The notes beneath the pieces are model-generated. The model was given only the letters and a program-made list of their open reading frames with translations, made no database searches and was not told the DNA's origin. The translations under genes were made by a program, and so were the position numbers. DNA of 64,000 nt from Novosphingobium olei (GTDB lineage Bacteria; Pseudomonadota; Alphaproteobacteria; Sphingomonadales; Sphingomonadaceae): NCBI RefSeq assembly GCF_012927405.1, contig NZ_JABBGM010000004.1, forward strand, positions 62,001 to 126,000, written 5' to 3'. Within the stretch, counting starts at the first letter, position 1. Each line of letters opens with the position of its first letter. Shown here piece after piece: positions 18,899 through 27,289 of the stretch.

Positions 18899-19684
18899 CT
18901 ACTTAGCCCCGGCACCGTCAAACGCCGGCCCCCTTGCTAGATCGACCAGCGCGCGGCCCAGTGTCTCGATTTCCCGCTCGCTTCGCGAATTGGCGAAGAT
19001 CGAGGCCGAGACGCAGAAGTGCACCTTGCCATCCTCGCCGGGGCGAGGTGGCACCGTTGCGCTAAGCGAGCAGATGCCAGGATGGTTGAACCCATCGTCC
19101 ACGGCATAGCCAAGACCCTGCGCACGGGCGACCTGCTCGACCCACGCGGCGAGATCGATCGGCCTGCGCCAGCGCACCTTGGAAAAGCGGCGAACCAGTT
19201 CGCCATGATCCAGCTTCAGCGCGGCAGCCAGCGCCCTGCCCGTGGAGCCGCCGCCGATCGGCTGTCGCTGGCCGACCACCATATGGATCCGCGTCGCCTC
19301 ACCGGATTCGCCGAGAGCGACAAGGGCGAGGCGTTCGCCTGAAACAACCTGCCATAGACCGGTCGCGGTATCATGTTCGCGGGCAAAGCGCGCCAAGGCT
19401 GGGCGCGCGGCGGCAATCCGGCTAGCCAGGTCTCCGCCATCAAGCACACCGGCGTGCGCCCAGGCATCGGCAAGGCGATAGCGCTTGCCAATGCTCTCAC
19501 GCTCGCAAACGCCCTCGGCAACGAGCGTGCGGAGCAGATTGAGCCCGCTGGACGGTGACAGGCCCGTCTCGCGCACGACCTCTGACAAGGTGAGTGCGCC
19601 TTGCTCGGCGAGCAGGCGCAGGATGGCAAACGCCTGGGAAACGGAGCGCACGGGACCTGACATGCCGACTGGCATAGGTTTCAT
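18899..19684 (-). CDS. IclR-family transcriptional regulator
   Basis: The product is a 261-residue regulator with an N-terminal winged helix (VRSVSQAFAILRLLAEQGALTLSEVVRETGLS) and a C-terminal effector-binding domain (GFNHPGICSLSATVPP). Starts at 19684 (MKPMPVG) or 19663 (MSGPVRS) are both plausible; anything earlier overlaps the divergent operon. It is transcribed away from the acyl-CoA operon with 80 bases between the two start codons, the usual arrangement for a local regulator. The effector is presumably an intermediate of that pathway. Confidence 0.88.
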   Translation of the reverse strand: MKPMPVGMSGPVRSVSQAFAILRLLAEQGALTLSEVVRETGLSPSSGLNLLRTLVAEGVCERESIGKRYRLADAWAHAGVLDGGDLASRIAAARPALARFAREHDTATGLWQVVSGERLALVALGESGEATRIHMVVGQRQPIGGGSTGRALAAALKLDHGELVRRFSKVRWRRPIDLAAWVEQVARAQGLGYAVDDGFNHPGICSLSATVPPRPGEDGKVHFCVSASIFANSRSEREIETLGRALVDLARGPAFDGAGAK

Positions 19685-19707
19685 GATTGTGAAAAGCAAT
19701 TCGATAC

Positions 19708-19723
19708 GTTGAACTGTTTTAAC
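19708..19723. promoter_or_regulatory. Candidate IclR operator
   Basis: The near-palindrome GTTGAA-CTGT-TTTAAC lies in the short gap between the IclR gene and the operon, 42 bases before the SDR start codon. One mismatch separates the half sites. Size and position fit an IclR-type operator, but this is pattern evidence only. Confidence 0.4.
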
Positions 19724-19764
19724 CGAGCAGTTAGCGGTGGAAAAAGGAAGAGGAGAGAGTCGCG

Positions 19765-20682
19765 ATGCCCGGCATTCTGGAAGGCAAGGTTGTCGCAATA
19801 ACCGGCGCGGGGCGTGGCATTGGCCGTGAGATCGCATTGCTGTGCGCGCGCGAAGGCGCCGCGGTGGTGGTCAACGACCCTGGCGTCGCCCAAGGTGGGG
19901 ATGGCGGGGATGCTGGCCCGGCCGACACCACGGTTGCGGACATCGTGGCCGCTGGCGGACGCGCTCATGCCAATCTCGCGAATGTCGCCGATCCCGCAGC
20001 AGCAGCCTCCATCGTGGAGGACGCGGTACAGCGTTTCGGCCGTATCGACGCCGTGGTGAACAACGCCGGCATCCTGCGCGACACCATCTGGCACAAGATG
20101 AGTTACGAGGACTGGACCAGCGTCATCGACGTGAACCTGACCGGGGCTTTCAACGTGTCGAAAGCCGCCACGCCCTATTTCCGCGAACAGGGCTCGGGCA
20201 GCTTCATCCACTTCACCTCGACCAGCGGCCTAATCGGCAACGTCGGCCAGGCGAATTACTCCGCCGCGAAGCTCGGCCTCGTCGCGCTGTCGCACTCGAT
20301 CGCGCTCGACATGGCGCGCTGGGGCGTGCGCTCGAACTGTATCGCGCCCTTCGCGTGGAGCCGCATGACCGCATCGATTCCGTCGGAAACGCCAGAACAG
20401 AAGCTGCGCGTCGAACGCATGAAAACGATGAGCGCGGACAAGATCGCGCCGCTGGTAGCCTTCCTCGCCTCGGATGCCGCGCACGGCGTGAACAACCAGA
20501 TCTTCGCCGTGCGCAAGAACGAGATCCTTCTGTTCAACAAGCCGCGCCCGGTTCGTTCGATGGTCAAGCTGGAAGGCTGGACTCCGCAGGCCATCGCCGA
20601 CGAGCTGGTCCCCGCATTCAAGCCGGCTTTCGCGCGCGCCGACGAGGTTTCAGCGCACGTCTTCCCCTACGATCCGGTCTGA
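19765..20682 (+). CDS. SDR oxidoreductase, 3-hydroxyacyl-CoA dehydrogenase-like
   Basis: The product is a 305-residue short-chain dehydrogenase. The cofactor loop is TGAGRGIGREIA, followed by VNNAGI and the catalytic Ser-Tyr-Lys (STSGLIGNVGQANYSAAKLG). The long insertion VNDPGVAQGGDGGDAGPAD after the second strand is characteristic of the dehydrogenase part of peroxisomal multifunctional enzyme type 2 (HSD17B4-like) and its bacterial relatives, which oxidise 3-hydroxyacyl-CoA with NAD+. It is the first gene of the operon, 12 bases before the acyl-CoA dehydrogenase. The class is confident; the exact substrate is unknown. Confidence 0.88.
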   Translation: MPGILEGKVVAITGAGRGIGREIALLCAREGAAVVVNDPGVAQGGDGGDAGPADTTVADIVAAGGRAHANLANVADPAAAASIVEDAVQRFGRIDAVVNNAGILRDTIWHKMSYEDWTSVIDVNLTGAFNVSKAATPYFREQGSGSFIHFTSTSGLIGNVGQANYSAAKLGLVALSHSIALDMARWGVRSNCIAPFAWSRMTASIPSETPEQKLRVERMKTMSADKIAPLVAFLASDAAHGVNNQIFAVRKNEILLFNKPRPVRSMVKLEGWTPQAIADELVPAFKPAFARADEVSAHVFPYDPV

Positions 20683-20694
20683 GGAGAGACCCAG

Positions 20695-21876
20695 ATGACC
20701 ACAGCCAACCCCGGTATGGACGCTGACGTTTTCGAGCAGTTCCACGAACAACTCAAGCGCTACGTCCGTGAACGCCTGATCCCCGCCGAAGCGCAGGTGA
20801 TCGCTGAGGACAAGATCCCCGACGACATCCTGGCAGAGATGCGCGAGATGGGCCTGTTCGGCCTCACCATGCCGGTCGAATACGGCGGCGCGGGCATGAA
20901 CATCACCCAGTATGTAGAGACGATCCACACGCTCAGCTATGCGCTGCCGGCCTACCGCTCGATCACCTCGATCAACCTCGGCATGGTCTGCTCGGCAATT
21001 AAGCTGAACGGCACGGAAGAGCAGAAGTCCGAATGGCTCCCCCGCCTCGCTGCCGGTGAAATCGCCTCGTTCGGCCTGACGGAACCCGGCTCGGGTTCGG
21101 ACTCGGCAGGCCTGCAGACCACCGCCGTGCGCTCGGGCAATGGCTACGTGCTCAACGGCACCAAGCGCTACATCACCAATTCGCCGTTCGCGAAGGTGGC
21201 GCTGATCATGGCGCGCACCAACAAGGAATCACTGCCCAAGAACGCCCACGTTTCGGCCTTCATCGTGCCGATGGACACGCCCGGCATCACCGTGGGCAAG
21301 AGCGACAAGAAGATGGGTCAGGGGGGCAGTCACATCGCCGACATCATCATGGAGGACGTCTACGTCCCCGGCGAAGCGCTGCTCGGCGGCGAAGAGGGCA
21401 AGGGCTTTGCCGTGGCCATGCAGAGCCTCGACAACGGGCGCCTGTCGGTCGGCGCGGCGGCCACCGCCTATGCCAAGCGCGCGCTCGATACTGCGGTGCG
21501 CTATGCCAACGAGCGCAAGGCCTTCGGCGAGCCCATCGCCAACTTCCAGCTGATCCAGGCGATGCTGGCCGACAGCCAGGCCGAAATCTATGCGGCGCAG
21601 TGCATGATGCGTGATGCCATCGCCAAGGCGGACGCCGGGCAGAAGGTCCTGATGGAAGCCGCCTCGTTTAAGATGTTCGCCTCGGAAATGTGCGGCCGCG
21701 TCACCGATCGCTGCGTGCAGATCCACGGGGGCGCCGGCTATCTTGCCGAATACGAAGCCGAACGCTTCTTCCGCGACAGCCGGATCTACCGCATCTACGA
21801 AGGCACCACACAGATCATGCAGCTGGTCATCGCCAAGCAGATGCTGCGCAACTTCGCCGCCGGCGTGGAAGGCTGA
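20695..21876 (+). CDS. Acyl-CoA dehydrogenase
   Basis: The product is a 393-residue flavin enzyme that introduces an alpha,beta double bond into an acyl-CoA. Motifs are FGLTEPGSGSDSAGLQTTA (FAD/substrate), GYVLNGTKRYITNSPFA, and the C-terminal VQIHGGAGYLAEYEAERFFRD and YEGTTQIMQLVIAKQML. The glutamate in YEGT is the usual catalytic base, so the enzyme should be active. It is the second gene of the operon, with the CoA-transferase start 3 bases after its stop. Chain length or branching preference cannot be read from sequence. Confidence 0.92.
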   Translation: MTTANPGMDADVFEQFHEQLKRYVRERLIPAEAQVIAEDKIPDDILAEMREMGLFGLTMPVEYGGAGMNITQYVETIHTLSYALPAYRSITSINLGMVCSAIKLNGTEEQKSEWLPRLAAGEIASFGLTEPGSGSDSAGLQTTAVRSGNGYVLNGTKRYITNSPFAKVALIMARTNKESLPKNAHVSAFIVPMDTPGITVGKSDKKMGQGGSHIADIIMEDVYVPGEALLGGEEGKGFAVAMQSLDNGRLSVGAAATAYAKRALDTAVRYANERKAFGEPIANFQLIQAMLADSQAEIYAAQCMMRDAIAKADAGQKVLMEAASFKMFASEMCGRVTDRCVQIHGGAGYLAEYEAERFFRDSRIYRIYEGTTQIMQLVIAKQMLRNFAAGVEG

Positions 21877-21879
21877 CGC

Positions 21880-23088
21880 TTGTACGATCTCCTGAACGGA
21901 TTGTCGGTGGTGGAGGCGTCGTCGTTCGTCGCCAGCCCCACCGCCGGGCTCTATTGCGCGCAGATGGGCGCAGAAGTCATCCGCGTCGATCAGATCGGCG
22001 GCGGGCCGGACTTCAAGCGCTGGCCATTGGGACCTTCGGGAGATTCGCTCTACTGGGAAAACCTCAACCGCGCCAAGAAGTCGGTCGCGCTCGATCTGGG
22101 CAAGCAGGAAGGGCGCGAACTGCTACAGGCGTTGGTGCGCGCCACCGGGCAGTTCATCACCAACTTCCCGGCCGAAGGCTTCCTCGCCCATGATCTGCTC
22201 GCGCGCGAACGCGCCGACCTGATCACCGTACGCGTGATGGGCTGGGCCGATGGCAGCCCGGCGCTCGATTACACCGTCAACAACGCGGTCGGCTATCCCA
22301 TGCTGACAGGGCCTGGGCCGGAACCCGTCAACCACGTCCTGCCCGCGTGGGATCTGCTCACCGGCGCCTATGCCGCTTTCGCCCTGCTTGCCGCGTTGCG
22401 CCGCCGCGATGCCACCGGCACGGGCGGTGAAGTGCGCCTGCCGCTGTCCGATGTCGCCATCGGCACCGTCGCCAACCTTGGTAGCCTCGCCGAAGTGCTG
22501 GTCGGCGGCCAGAACCGCCCGCGCATGGGCAACACCGTCTATGGCCTGTTCGGGCGCGATTTCGTCACCGCCGATGGCGTGCGCACGATGATCGTGGTCG
22601 TGACCCATCGCCAGTGGGCAAACCTGTTGAAAACCCTGGGGATGGAAGAGGCGGTCGCGGCGATCGAAGCGGCCCGCGGCGTCTCGTTCGCCAAGGACGA
22701 TGGGTTGCGCTTCGATCATCGCGACGCGCTCTTCCCGCTGTTCGAAGCCGCCATCGGCGCGCGCAGCCACGCCGATCTTGCCGCCGCCTTCGATGCTGCC
22801 GGGATCGTCCATTCGGCCTATCGCACGATGCTCGATGCCGCGCGCGATCCGGCGCTGGTCGATGGCAACCCGATCTTTGGTGCCAGTACCAATCCCAGCG
22901 GCTGCGCCTATCCTGCGGCGGGGGCCTTCGCCACGCTGCCGGGTCTGGAACGGGGCGAGCCCCGCCCTGCCCCATTGAACGGCCAGCACAGCGAGGAAGT
23001 CCTCAGCACCCGCCTCAAGCTTTCCTCGGGCGAGATAGCCCGCCTGATCGACACCGGCATCGTCGGCGTCGGACGAACCGGAGAATGA
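21880..23088 (+). CDS. CoA-transferase family III (CaiB/BaiF)
   Basis: The product is a 402-residue class III CoA-transferase, which moves CoA between carboxylates. The opening LNGLSVVEASSFVASPTAGLYCAQMGAEVIRVDQIGGG and WENLNRAKKSVALDLGKQEGRELLQALV are diagnostic. The start appears to be a TTG at 21880, immediately after the dehydrogenase stop. No better ATG exists upstream, and the first residues (YDLLNGLSVVE) are those expected. Its stop overlaps the thiolase start (ATGA, 23085-23088). It probably activates the free acid entering the pathway or recycles CoA from a product. Confidence 0.9.
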   Translation: MYDLLNGLSVVEASSFVASPTAGLYCAQMGAEVIRVDQIGGGPDFKRWPLGPSGDSLYWENLNRAKKSVALDLGKQEGRELLQALVRATGQFITNFPAEGFLAHDLLARERADLITVRVMGWADGSPALDYTVNNAVGYPMLTGPGPEPVNHVLPAWDLLTGAYAAFALLAALRRRDATGTGGEVRLPLSDVAIGTVANLGSLAEVLVGGQNRPRMGNTVYGLFGRDFVTADGVRTMIVVVTHRQWANLLKTLGMEEAVAAIEAARGVSFAKDDGLRFDHRDALFPLFEAAIGARSHADLAAAFDAAGIVHSAYRTMLDAARDPALVDGNPIFGASTNPSGCAYPAAGAFATLPGLERGEPRPAPLNGQHSEEVLSTRLKLSSGEIARLIDTGIVGVGRTGE

Positions 23089-24305
23089 CTGCCATGACCC
23101 TGCGCCGCGTCGCCATCGTCGCCCCGATCCGCACCGCCGTCGGCAAGTTCGGCGGCTCGCTCTCCAGCATGAACGCCGGCCAGCTTGGCGCGGTGATCCT
23201 CAAGGCGCTGATGGAGCGCACGAAGATCGATCCGTCGCGCGTCGACGACGTCATCTTCGCGCAAGGCTACGGCAGCGGCGAAGCGCCAGCCATCGGCCAC
23301 TGGGCCTGGCTTGCCGCCGGGCTGCCGCTCGAAGTGCCGGGCTATCTGGTGGATCGCCGCTGCGGCTCGGGGCTGCAGGCCGTGGTCAACGCCGCGATGA
23401 TGATCCAGACCGGCGCGGCGGACGTCGTGGTCGCGGGCGGCGTGGAATCGATGTCCAACGTGGAGCACTACACAACGGATCTGCGCAAGGGCGTGCGCAT
23501 GGGCAACCTGACTATCCATGACCGCTTGACGCGTGGCCGCGTGATGAGCCAGCCGGTCGAACGCTTCGGCGTGATCACCGGCATGATCGAAACGGCGGAG
23601 AACCTCGCCAAGGATTACGGCATAACCCGCGAGGAAGCCGACGCCTACGCCGTCCGCTCGCACCAGCGCGCCACCGCTGCCTGGGAAAAGGGGCTCTTCG
23701 AAGAAGAACTCGTCGCCGTGCCGGTGCCGCAGAAGAAAGGCGAACCTAAGCTGTTCGACCACGATGAGGGCTACCGCCCCGACGCCACGATGGAATCGCT
23801 CGGCGCCCTGAAGCCGATCGAGGGCGGCGTGGTTACGGCGGGCAACGCGAGCCAGCAGAACGACGCGGCAGCCGCGTGTCTGCTCGTGGCCGAGGACAAG
23901 CTGGAGGAGTTGGGTCTCGAACCGATCGCCTGGTTCCATTCGTGGGCGGCAGCGGGCTGCGAGCCGAGCCGCATGGGGATCGGCCCCGTCCCTGCGGTCG
24001 AACGGCTGTTCGCGCGCAATGGCCTTTCGTGGAAAGACATCGATCTCGTTGAACTGAACGAAGCCTTCGCGCCGCAGGTTCTTGCCTGCCTCAAAGGCTG
24101 GGGTTGGTCGAAGGACGACAGCCGCCACGAGATACTCAACGTCAACGGCTCGGGCATCTCGCTCGGCCATCCGATCGGTGCCACTGGTGGGCGCATCCTT
24201 GCCAACCTGACCCGCGAACTGGTGCGACGCGACGGGCGCTACGGGATCGAGACAATGTGCATCGGCGGCGGACAGGGCATTGCCGCAGTGTTCGAGAGGG
24301 CCTGA
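23085..24305 (+). CDS. Thiolase (acetyl-CoA acyltransferase)
   Basis: The product is a 406-residue thiolase, which cleaves 3-ketoacyl-CoA with CoA. The nucleophile is the cysteine in VDRRCGSGLQAV (about residue 90). The C-terminal GHPIGATGGRI and the second active cysteine in MCIGGGQGIA are also present. I use the ATG at 23085 because it overlaps the preceding stop; ATG 23094 is equally possible. The frame continues upstream only as antisense-like filler within the CoA-transferase gene. The next gene overlaps by one base (TGATG). Confidence 0.93.
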   Translation: MTAMTLRRVAIVAPIRTAVGKFGGSLSSMNAGQLGAVILKALMERTKIDPSRVDDVIFAQGYGSGEAPAIGHWAWLAAGLPLEVPGYLVDRRCGSGLQAVVNAAMMIQTGAADVVVAGGVESMSNVEHYTTDLRKGVRMGNLTIHDRLTRGRVMSQPVERFGVITGMIETAENLAKDYGITREEADAYAVRSHQRATAAWEKGLFEEELVAVPVPQKKGEPKLFDHDEGYRPDATMESLGALKPIEGGVVTAGNASQQNDAAAACLLVAEDKLEELGLEPIAWFHSWAAAGCEPSRMGIGPVPAVERLFARNGLSWKDIDLVELNEAFAPQVLACLKGWGWSKDDSRHEILNVNGSGISLGHPIGATGGRILANLTRELVRRDGRYGIETMCIGGGQGIAAVFERA

Positions 24306-25891
24306 TGTTCACGCACGAACTGGATGCCGCCCGGACCTACCGTGCTGCCGCGCAAGCGGCGCTGGCGAAGCGTCTCGAGACGCGCAAGGTCGATGACGAA
24401 CAGCGCGCCGCCCACGGCTTTGCCTGGGTTGCAACCACCGTCGCGGCGCTGGAATCGGTTGCGGGATGGCTCGAACGCAACGGCGCTTCGAACCCGGTCG
24501 ATGCGCTCGTTGCCAGGCTCGCCTTTGCCGAACTCGGCGCGCAGCTCACCGGCGGCCTTGCCATGGGCCAGAACGAGATGTTCCGCCCGGCGGATCTGGA
24601 CCTGACCGATGCCGCGCGCGCCCTTCACGCTGCGTTTGCAGCGCTCATCGAAGCCGACCATGCCGCAATAAGGCTGGAACTGGCGCAGAAGCTGGCCGAG
24701 GGCCAATGGCCTAGCGAAAGCTTCCACGATGCCGATCTCGACACGATCCGCGACCAGTATCGCCGCTTCACCGATAGCGAGATCCTGCCCCACGCGCACA
24801 AGTGGCATCTCGCCAACGAACTGATCCCCGATGCGACCGTTCAGGCGATGGCGGATCTGGGTACGTTTGGCGTCTGCATCCCCGAGAGCTATGGCGGCTT
24901 GGGCCTCAACAAGCTGGTGATGTGCCTCGTGACCGAGGAGCTCTCGCGCGGGTGGATCGGTGCGGGTTCGCTCGGCACCCGGTCGGAAATTGCCGGCGAG
25001 CTTATCTCCGGCGGCGGCACCGAGGAGCAGAAGGCCTACTGGCTGCCCAAGATCGCCAGTGGGGAGATCCTGCCGACCGCCGTGTTCACCGAACCCGACA
25101 CCGGCTCCGACCTCGGCTCGCTGCAGACGCGCGCTCGCCTGGTCGACGGGGCATGGGTCATCGATGGCGCCAAGACCTGGATCACCCACGCCAGCCGCAG
25201 CGACTTGATGACGCTGCTGGCGCGCACCCTGCCCGATGCCAAGGGCTATGCTGGCCTCTCGATGCTGCTGGTGCCCAAACCGCGCGGCAGCGAGGCCGAT
25301 CCTTTCCCCGCAGAAGGCATGACCGGAAGCGAGATCGAGGTCCTCGGCTATCGCGGGATGCGCGAATACGCACTGCAGTTCGACGGCATGACCGCGCCGG
25401 AGGACGCGCTGCTCGGCGGCGAGGAGGGCCAGGGCTTCAAGCAGCTGATGCGCACCTTCGAAGGCGCGCGCATCCAGACGGCAGCCCGTGCCGTGGGCGT
25501 TGCCCGGCGCGCGCTCGAACTTGCGCTCGACTATGCGCTGAACCGTAAACAGTTCGGAAAGGCAATCGTCCATTTCCCGCGCGTGTCGGACAAGCTGGCG
25601 ATGAGCCTGGTCGACTTCGTCGTGGCGCGCGAACTGACCTACGATGCGGCGCGCGCCAAGGACCTGGGCAAGCGCTGCGACATCGAGGCCGGTATGGCCA
25701 AGCTCCTCGCGGCACGTGTGGCTTGGTCCAACGCGGACTCGGCGCTGCAGGTGCACGGAGGTAACGGCTACGCGCTCGAATACGAAATCAGCCGGGTACT
25801 GTGCGATGCCCGCATCCTGAACATCTTCGAAGGCGCGGCCGAGATTCAGGCGCAGGTCATCGCGCGCGGCCTCGTCGGTGGTCGCAACTGA
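24305..25891 (+). CDS. Large acyl-CoA dehydrogenase, methylsuccinyl-CoA dehydrogenase-like
   Basis: The product is a 528-residue acyl-CoA dehydrogenase, about 140 residues longer than usual because of an N-terminal helical extension (HELDAARTYRAAAQAAL to about residue 140). This size and extension are known from (2S)-methylsuccinyl-CoA dehydrogenase (Mcd) of the ethylmalonyl-CoA pathway. The core has VFTEPDTGSDLGSLQTRA, GAWVIDGAKTWITHASR and the catalytic glutamate in NIFEGAAEIQ. I therefore infer an Mcd-like substrate such as a methyl-branched dicarboxylyl-CoA. An ordinary branched-chain substrate remains possible. TGATG overlaps on both sides show coupling to thiolase and hydratase. Confidence 0.87.
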   Translation: MFTHELDAARTYRAAAQAALAKRLETRKVDDEQRAAHGFAWVATTVAALESVAGWLERNGASNPVDALVARLAFAELGAQLTGGLAMGQNEMFRPADLDLTDAARALHAAFAALIEADHAAIRLELAQKLAEGQWPSESFHDADLDTIRDQYRRFTDSEILPHAHKWHLANELIPDATVQAMADLGTFGVCIPESYGGLGLNKLVMCLVTEELSRGWIGAGSLGTRSEIAGELISGGGTEEQKAYWLPKIASGEILPTAVFTEPDTGSDLGSLQTRARLVDGAWVIDGAKTWITHASRSDLMTLLARTLPDAKGYAGLSMLLVPKPRGSEADPFPAEGMTGSEIEVLGYRGMREYALQFDGMTAPEDALLGGEEGQGFKQLMRTFEGARIQTAARAVGVARRALELALDYALNRKQFGKAIVHFPRVSDKLAMSLVDFVVARELTYDAARAKDLGKRCDIEAGMAKLLAARVAWSNADSALQVHGGNGYALEYEISRVLCDARILNIFEGAAEIQAQVIARGLVGGRN

Positions 25892-26733
25892 TGGACTGGC
25901 AGGCGTGGGTCGGGCGCGAGCAGCGCCGCAGCGACACGGTGACTGATGGTCTGCTGACCCGCTGGTGCGCAACGCTCGATCGCCCCGTCCCTGCCACGAT
26001 CCCGCAAGGCCTGCATTGGTGCCTCTGCCTGCCAGACGCGCCGACCGCAGGCCTTGGCGAAGACGGGCACCCGCTTCGAGACGAAAGCGCCGACAGCTTT
26101 CTGCCGCCGGTTCCGCTGCCACGGCGAATGTGGGCATCGAGCAAGGTCGATTTCTGCGAGGTACTTCCGCTGGGGGCGCACGTGGAAAGGATCAGCCGCG
26201 TCAGTTCGGTCAAGGAAAAGAGCGGTGGCTCGGGTCGCCTCGTCTTTGTCGAAATCGAGCGCGAAACGCTGGCCGATCAGGTCATCTGCGTTCGCGAAGT
26301 GCAGTCGCTCGTGTACCGTGAGCCTGCTCCCGCAGGAGTTCCCCCGGCGCCACCGCCACCCGGCAGCAGCACGTTTGATCGCTCCACCTGGAATGTGGTG
26401 CGCAGCGTGACGCCAAGCGAGGCGCTGCTTTTCCGCTTTTCGGCCCTGACCTTCAACAGCCACCGCATCCACTATGATCTGCCCTATGCGACTGGCGAAG
26501 AAGGCTACCGCGGGCTCGTCGTCCATGGACCACTGACCGCGACGCTCCTCCTTGATCTTGCGCGTCGGCAACTTGGCGAGAACAGCCTGCGCCATTTCGC
26601 CTTTCGCGGCACGTCGCCCGCGATTTGCGGCGAGGAGCTGAACCTCGCACTGCGAAGCGAGGGTGACGCATTGGTCCTGGGCGCGTTCGCAAGTGACGGG
26701 CGCCAGGTCATGGACGCCATCGCGCGCATCTGA
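25891..26733 (+). CDS. MaoC / FAS1-like hydratase (mesaconyl-C4-CoA or 3-methylfumaryl-CoA hydratase-like)
   Basis: The product is a 280-residue double-hotdog hydratase. The C-terminal half has the motif FSALTFNSHRIHYDLPYA and VVHGPLTATLLLDLARR, characteristic of the HTD2-like / mesaconyl-C4-CoA hydratase group. The N-terminal half is a FAS1-dehydratase-type hotdog (RISRVSSVKEKSGGSGRLVFVEIERE). Together with the upstream Mcd-like enzyme it could hydrate a mesaconyl-type CoA ester. The start ATG overlaps the dehydrogenase stop (TGATG). Family assignment is good; the substrate is inferred from relatives and context. Confidence 0.83.
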   Translation: MDWQAWVGREQRRSDTVTDGLLTRWCATLDRPVPATIPQGLHWCLCLPDAPTAGLGEDGHPLRDESADSFLPPVPLPRRMWASSKVDFCEVLPLGAHVERISRVSSVKEKSGGSGRLVFVEIERETLADQVICVREVQSLVYREPAPAGVPPAPPPPGSSTFDRSTWNVVRSVTPSEALLFRFSALTFNSHRIHYDLPYATGEEGYRGLVVHGPLTATLLLDLARRQLGENSLRHFAFRGTSPAICGEELNLALRSEGDALVLGAFASDGRQVMDAIARI

Positions 26734-26803
26734 ACGCTTCCGTCTGTCACGACAGGACAACAGCGCGCGCTTGTTCGGCGCGCGCGGCAGAAGGCTACAA
26801 TTC

Positions 26804-27283
26804 TTGGAAACTCTGGTTCTTGATCGTCCACAGGGCGCCGGTTGGCGGCGCATCAACGAAACACCCGCTGGCTATGGCCGTACTATGCCGCCCATTTATG
26901 CCCGTGCCACACCACAGGGCGCAGAATGCTGGGTATTGCCCGATGAGAGCAGCGCAAACTATCAGGGCTTTGCCCACGGCGCGTTCCTCGCCGCACTCGG
27001 CGAACAGGTGCTCTACCTGCCGCTGGCGCTGCACGACCGGCTAGGCACGGCCGGCGGCACGCTGACGGTCGACTTTGCGATGCAGTACCTCGCCGCCGCT
27101 GCGCTGGGCGTGCCGCTCGAGGGTGAGATCGCGTGCATCCGCGAGACAGGCCGCCTTGCCTTCATCCGCGGCACGTTGCGGCAGGATGGAGAGGCGGTGA
27201 TGGGCTTCACCGCCACCTTGCGCAAACTCAAGAGCCGCACCCCGCCCAGCTTCGGGCCCGGCGCCGTCAGCGAGAACGGATAG
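26804..27283 (+). CDS. PaaI-type hotdog thioesterase
   Basis: The product is a protein of about 159 residues with the hotdog thioesterase pattern ANYQGFAHGAFLAALGEQ followed by GGTLTVDFAMQYLAAA and AFIRGTLRQDGEAVMGFTATL. It would release CoA from a pathway intermediate, a common relief function in aromatic and acyl-CoA catabolism. No ATG sits at the right place. A TTG at 26804 with AAGG upstream gives a normal family length, while the frame further upstream runs into the hydratase gene. It is the last gene of the operon and converges with hemF six bases away. Confidence 0.75.
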   Translation: METLVLDRPQGAGWRRINETPAGYGRTMPPIYARATPQGAECWVLPDESSANYQGFAHGAFLAALGEQVLYLPLALHDRLGTAGGTLTVDFAMQYLAAAALGVPLEGEIACIRETGRLAFIRGTLRQDGEAVMGFTATLRKLKSRTPPSFGPGAVSENG

Positions 27284-27289
27284 GAACGC

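Noticed and set aside
24239..26137. A 632-residue minus-strand frame over the large acyl-CoA dehydrogenase
   Set aside because: It is antisense to a conserved enzyme and has no domain features.
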